8,917 nt of DNA from contig JAGLYY010000141.1 in the NCBI GenBank assembly GCA_023131935.1, positions 1 to 8,917 of the forward strand. The letters run 5' to 3'. This DNA is from Spirochaetales bacterium. GTDB taxonomy: Bacteria > Spirochaetota > Spirochaetia > JAGLYY01. Positions 6,162 to 8,917 of this stretch are shown piece by piece (the stretch's first letter is position 1; the number at the start of each line of letters is the position of its first letter). Under the pieces are notes generated by a model. The model was not told the DNA's origin. It made no database searches and saw only the letters and a program-made list of their open reading frames with translations. The translations under genes were made by a program, and so were the position numbers.

Positions 6162-8917
6162 ATGGTAAGGCTTTCTAGGTTGATAAACACTCTTAGCATC
6201 CGTTCCAAGCTTGTTGTAAGTTACTTGCTGATTTTTGTCCTGATATTTTCGTTATGGGGACTTCTGGTAAATTCCATAATTCGAGATACACTGTATGCCA
6301 ATACAGAAAAAGAACTGATCAATGTTACCGACACCATTCTCAACATGGTTGAAACAACTCTGGATACTTCCATCAGGAACTATCTTCGCTCTATCGCGGT
6401 AAAAAACAGGGAAACAGTTGAATATTTTTTTACGTTATCAACTCAAGGGAAAATAACGGAGCAAGAGGCAAAGCGGCAGGCAGCGGGTTTGCTCCTCAAC
6501 CAGGTAATCGGAAAAACAGGCTATACATTTGTATGGGATATTCGCGACGCTCCCGATTCTATTCCTTTAGCGGTGCATCCGGTAATTCAGGGAGAGGATG
6601 TAGCATACGTGGATTTTGTACAGCAAGGCGCTGCGATGAAAGAGGGGTACATCGAATATGACTGGCAAAACCCGGGGGAGGAAAAACCCAGAGCAAAGTC
6701 GATGTATCTTTCATATTTCGCCCCCTGGGAATGGGTTATCGCGGCATCATCTTACAGGGAGGAATTCTTTGAACTGATAGATGTTTCAGATTTCAGGCAG
6801 CAAATACTTTCCCTTAAATTTGGAACAACAGGATATTCATATATAATAGACAGCAAAGCGAATGTTGTACTACATCCAAAGCTTTCCAAGAATATATATA
6901 ATATCACAGATGGAGAAGGTTGGAAGTTTGTTCAGGAAATCTGCAGACAGAAAAGCGGTAAAATTGTTTATTCCTGGAAGAACCCGAGTGAGGAAGAGTA
7001 CCGGGAAAAGCTAGTCATTTTCAATTATTTGCCGGAATTTGACTGGATTGTTGCTTCCTCTTCCTATATGGAAGAGATTCTCGAACCGCTGAACCAGCTT
7101 CAAAGAACTTTATTTATCGCCCTTCTCCTCTTCCTTCTCGTTGTACTTATTTTTAGCTTATGGATCAGCAGCCATATTACAAGACCCCTGCTTATACTTT
7201 CAAAGCAATTGAAAAAAGGCATTCCGGAGGATTTTTCCATACAGATTCCAGTGCAGGCGAATGACGAAATTGGACAACTGGTTGGCTGCTTCAATACTTT
7301 CATGGAGGATCTTAAGGAATACAATGATTCGTTGCATAAGGAAATAGTGTTTCGAAAAGAAGCTGAAGAGAAAATCCTGGAAAGCGAAAACCGGTTTCGT
7401 TCTATGGTGTTAAACATCCCGGGCGCAATGTACCGCGGTACCTTTTCTCCTGAATGGACCATGGAGTATATAAGTGACCCTATCCAGGAAATCACCGGGT
7501 ATCCCTCCTCAGATTTTATCGGGAACAGCGAACGTATTTTTGCCAGTATTGTCTATCCGGATGATCGTACAACGAGTAAGAAAACCATATTTGAAAGCAT
7601 TAAGCAGAAGAAACCTTATGTTCTTGAATACCGGATTACTGACGCTGATGGAAACATCCATTGGGTTTTCGAGAAGGGGCGCGCTGTTCAATCAAAGGAG
7701 GGCAAGGTCATACGGGTCGATGGTCTTATCTTTGATATCACGGCGAAAAAGCAAGCCGAGGAGGAAACGAGGTACTTGAGGCATCTCCTGAATAATATTA
7801 TAGATTCCATGCCGTCGATAATTGTTGGTGTCGATCCGGATGGCAAGATTACTCACTGGAACAGGGAAGCGGAAAGAGAGACCGGAATTAATACCAGCGA
7901 GGCGATCGGCAGGCCGCTCGGAGAGGCGCTCACTACATTCGGTATTGAAATGGAGAAGGTCAGGAAGTCTATCCGTACAAACATACCATTCAGGGACGAG
8001 AGGGTATTGAGAAAAACGAAAGGGAAGATCCGTTATTTGGACATCACAATCTATCCACTCATTGCAAATAAAATTAACGGAGCGGTAATCCGAATAGATG
8101 ACGTAACGGACCTGGTAGCTAAAGAGGAGCAACTGAGGCAGGCCCAGAAAATGGAGACTGTCGGGACACTCGCGGGGGGATTTGCCCACGATTTTAACAA
8201 TGTACTCGGCGGTATTATGGGTGCTCTTTCGATTCTGGAAAGAAGATTTCAGAAAGAAGATCTGCGTATGACAGAGGGGGTTACAGAGTACCTGGAAATA
8301 TTAAAGGGATCCAGCCTCAGGGCGGCCGAAATGGTCCGGCAGCTTCTTACCTTCTCCCACAGACAGGAGATGAATGTTGTTCCTCTGGACCTTAACCTGG
8401 TTGTAAAAAATGTAATGAAGATATGTGAGAACTCCCTCAATAAATCTGTCTCCCTTATCGCCAGATACTTTAAAAGTCCTGCCATGGTGAATGCCGATTC
8501 CAACCAGATTGAGCAGGCATTGCTTAATCTCTGTATAAACGCTGACCATGCCATGACCACAATGAGGACGAATGGGGGGGCATGGGGCGGGACCCTGGAA
8601 ATCTCACTGGAAAGTATTAGACCGGACCATTATTTTCGGCAGCTGCATCCCGAAGCTCAGGAACAGCCTTACTGGGTCCTTTCTCTCAAAGATACCGGTG
8701 TCGGAATGGACAAGAACATAGTATCAAAAATATTCAACCCTTTTTTCACTACCAAAGAAAAAGGGAAGGGTACCGGCCTGGGGTTGGCAATGGTATATAA
8801 CTCTATTAAGCAGCATGATGGTTTTATCGATGTTTATAGCGAAGAGGGGATAGGTACAACATTCAATGTATATCTACCTGTTCCGGAGGAAGAGATAATA
8901 ATTGAAGAAGAGGAGGG
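6162..8917 (+). CDS. Membrane sensor histidine kinase (Cache x2-HAMP-PAS-PAS-HisKA-HATPase), partial, probably hybrid
   Basis: 918 codons from ATG 6162 with no stop before the right edge; GGAGAG (6152-6157) is the ribosome site. Domains in order: TM1 about 18-40; two tandem Cache-like extracytoplasmic modules (about 43-205 and 206-310); TM2 about 316-336; HAMP about 338-392; PAS 1 about 405-530 with a PAC-type end (RITDADGNIHWV); PAS 2 about 540-652; HisKA with phospho-acceptor His676 in GGFAHDFNN, where Asn680 completes an HxxxN phosphatase-type motif; and HATPase with N box Asn789/Asn793, G1 DTGVGM (844-849), F box NPFF (859-862) and G2 GKGTGLGL (868-875). All catalytic motifs are intact. 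The chain then enters an acidic linker (PVPEEE and more), which in this subfamily commonly leads to a receiver domain, so a hybrid kinase is likely. Ligand and partner regulator are unknown. It senses outside the inner membrane and signals inside. Confidence 0.93.
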   Translation, partial: MVRLSRLINTLSIRSKLVVSYLLIFVLIFSLWGLLVNSIIRDTLYANTEKELINVTDTILNMVETTLDTSIRNYLRSIAVKNRETVEYFFTLSTQGKITEQEAKRQAAGLLLNQVIGKTGYTFVWDIRDAPDSIPLAVHPVIQGEDVAYVDFVQQGAAMKEGYIEYDWQNPGEEKPRAKSMYLSYFAPWEWVIAASSYREEFFELIDVSDFRQQILSLKFGTTGYSYIIDSKANVVLHPKLSKNIYNITDGEGWKFVQEICRQKSGKIVYSWKNPSEEEYREKLVIFNYLPEFDWIVASSSYMEEILEPLNQLQRTLFIALLLFLLVVLIFSLWISSHITRPLLILSKQLKKGIPEDFSIQIPVQANDEIGQLVGCFNTFMEDLKEYNDSLHKEIVFRKEAEEKILESENRFRSMVLNIPGAMYRGTFSPEWTMEYISDPIQEITGYPSSDFIGNSERIFASIVYPDDRTTSKKTIFESIKQKKPYVLEYRITDADGNIHWVFEKGRAVQSKEGKVIRVDGLIFDITAKKQAEEETRYLRHLLNNIIDSMPSIIVGVDPDGKITHWNREAERETGINTSEAIGRPLGEALTTFGIEMEKVRKSIRTNIPFRDERVLRKTKGKIRYLDITIYPLIANKINGAVIRIDDVTDLVAKEEQLRQAQKMETVGTLAGGFAHDFNNVLGGIMGALSILERRFQKEDLRMTEGVTEYLEILKGSSLRAAEMVRQLLTFSHRQEMNVVPLDLNLVVKNVMKICENSLNKSVSLIARYFKSPAMVNADSNQIEQALLNLCINADHAMTTMRTNGGAWGGTLEISLESIRPDHYFRQLHPEAQEQPYWVLSLKDTGVGMDKNIVSKIFNPFFTTKEKGKGTGLGLAMVYNSIKQHDGFIDVYSEEGIGTTFNVYLPVPEEEIIIEEEE

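Noticed and set aside
7692..8189. 165-codon minus-strand open frame opposite the kinase PAS/HisKA region
   Set aside because: The plus strand encodes PAS 2 and the H box continuously; the antisense frame has no motifs.

Overview
The window reads as chromosomal DNA from a free-living, double-membraned bacterium of moderate GC. The gene set (PEGA-domain ATPase, class III adenylate cyclase, TPR plus beta-barrel envelope protein, Cache/PAS histidine kinase) and the protein style suggest Spirochaetota. That is inference from family resemblance; there is no rRNA or marker gene here to confirm it.

Layout. (1) Positions 1-4416, minus strand: four tightly packed genes, apparently one operon. In transcription order they are: a membrane-anchored STAND-type ATPase with a cytoplasmic NTPase/winged-helix part, one membrane span and three periplasmic PEGA-like repeats; a secreted protein with a helical TPR-like N-terminal part and a small C-terminal beta-barrel ending in Phe; a soluble STAND-type ATPase; and a class III adenylate cyclase cut by the left edge. 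Junctions are a 4-base overlap (GTG/TGA), a 19-base gap and a 14-base overlap. (2) Positions 4417-4516: a 100-base divergent promoter region with a strong sigma70-like promoter on the plus strand and a weaker one on the minus strand. (3) Positions 4517-5908, plus strand: a MATE-family cation-coupled multidrug exporter whose promoter abuts its start codon, so its mRNA is probably leaderless. (4) Positions 5909-6161: intergenic, with a good promoter and three copies of a GTGAAA-type motif. (5) Positions 6162-8917, plus strand: a large membrane histidine kinase (duplicated Cache-like sensor, HAMP, two PAS, HisKA, HATPase) cut by the right edge, probably a hybrid kinase.

How the genes may work together. 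The minus-strand operon puts an outer-membrane candidate, an inner-membrane ATPase with a periplasmic PEGA arm, a soluble relative of that ATPase, and a cAMP-forming enzyme under coupled translation. The natural hypothesis is a trans-envelope signalling chain: envelope state is read by the barrel/PEGA parts, relayed by NTP-dependent ATPase switching, and output as cAMP. No step of this is demonstrated by sequence alone. I do not recognise it as a named system, and it is the best candidate here for something undescribed. The MATE exporter and the kinase are ordinary families; their interest lies in the leaderless start and in the kinase's upstream repeats.
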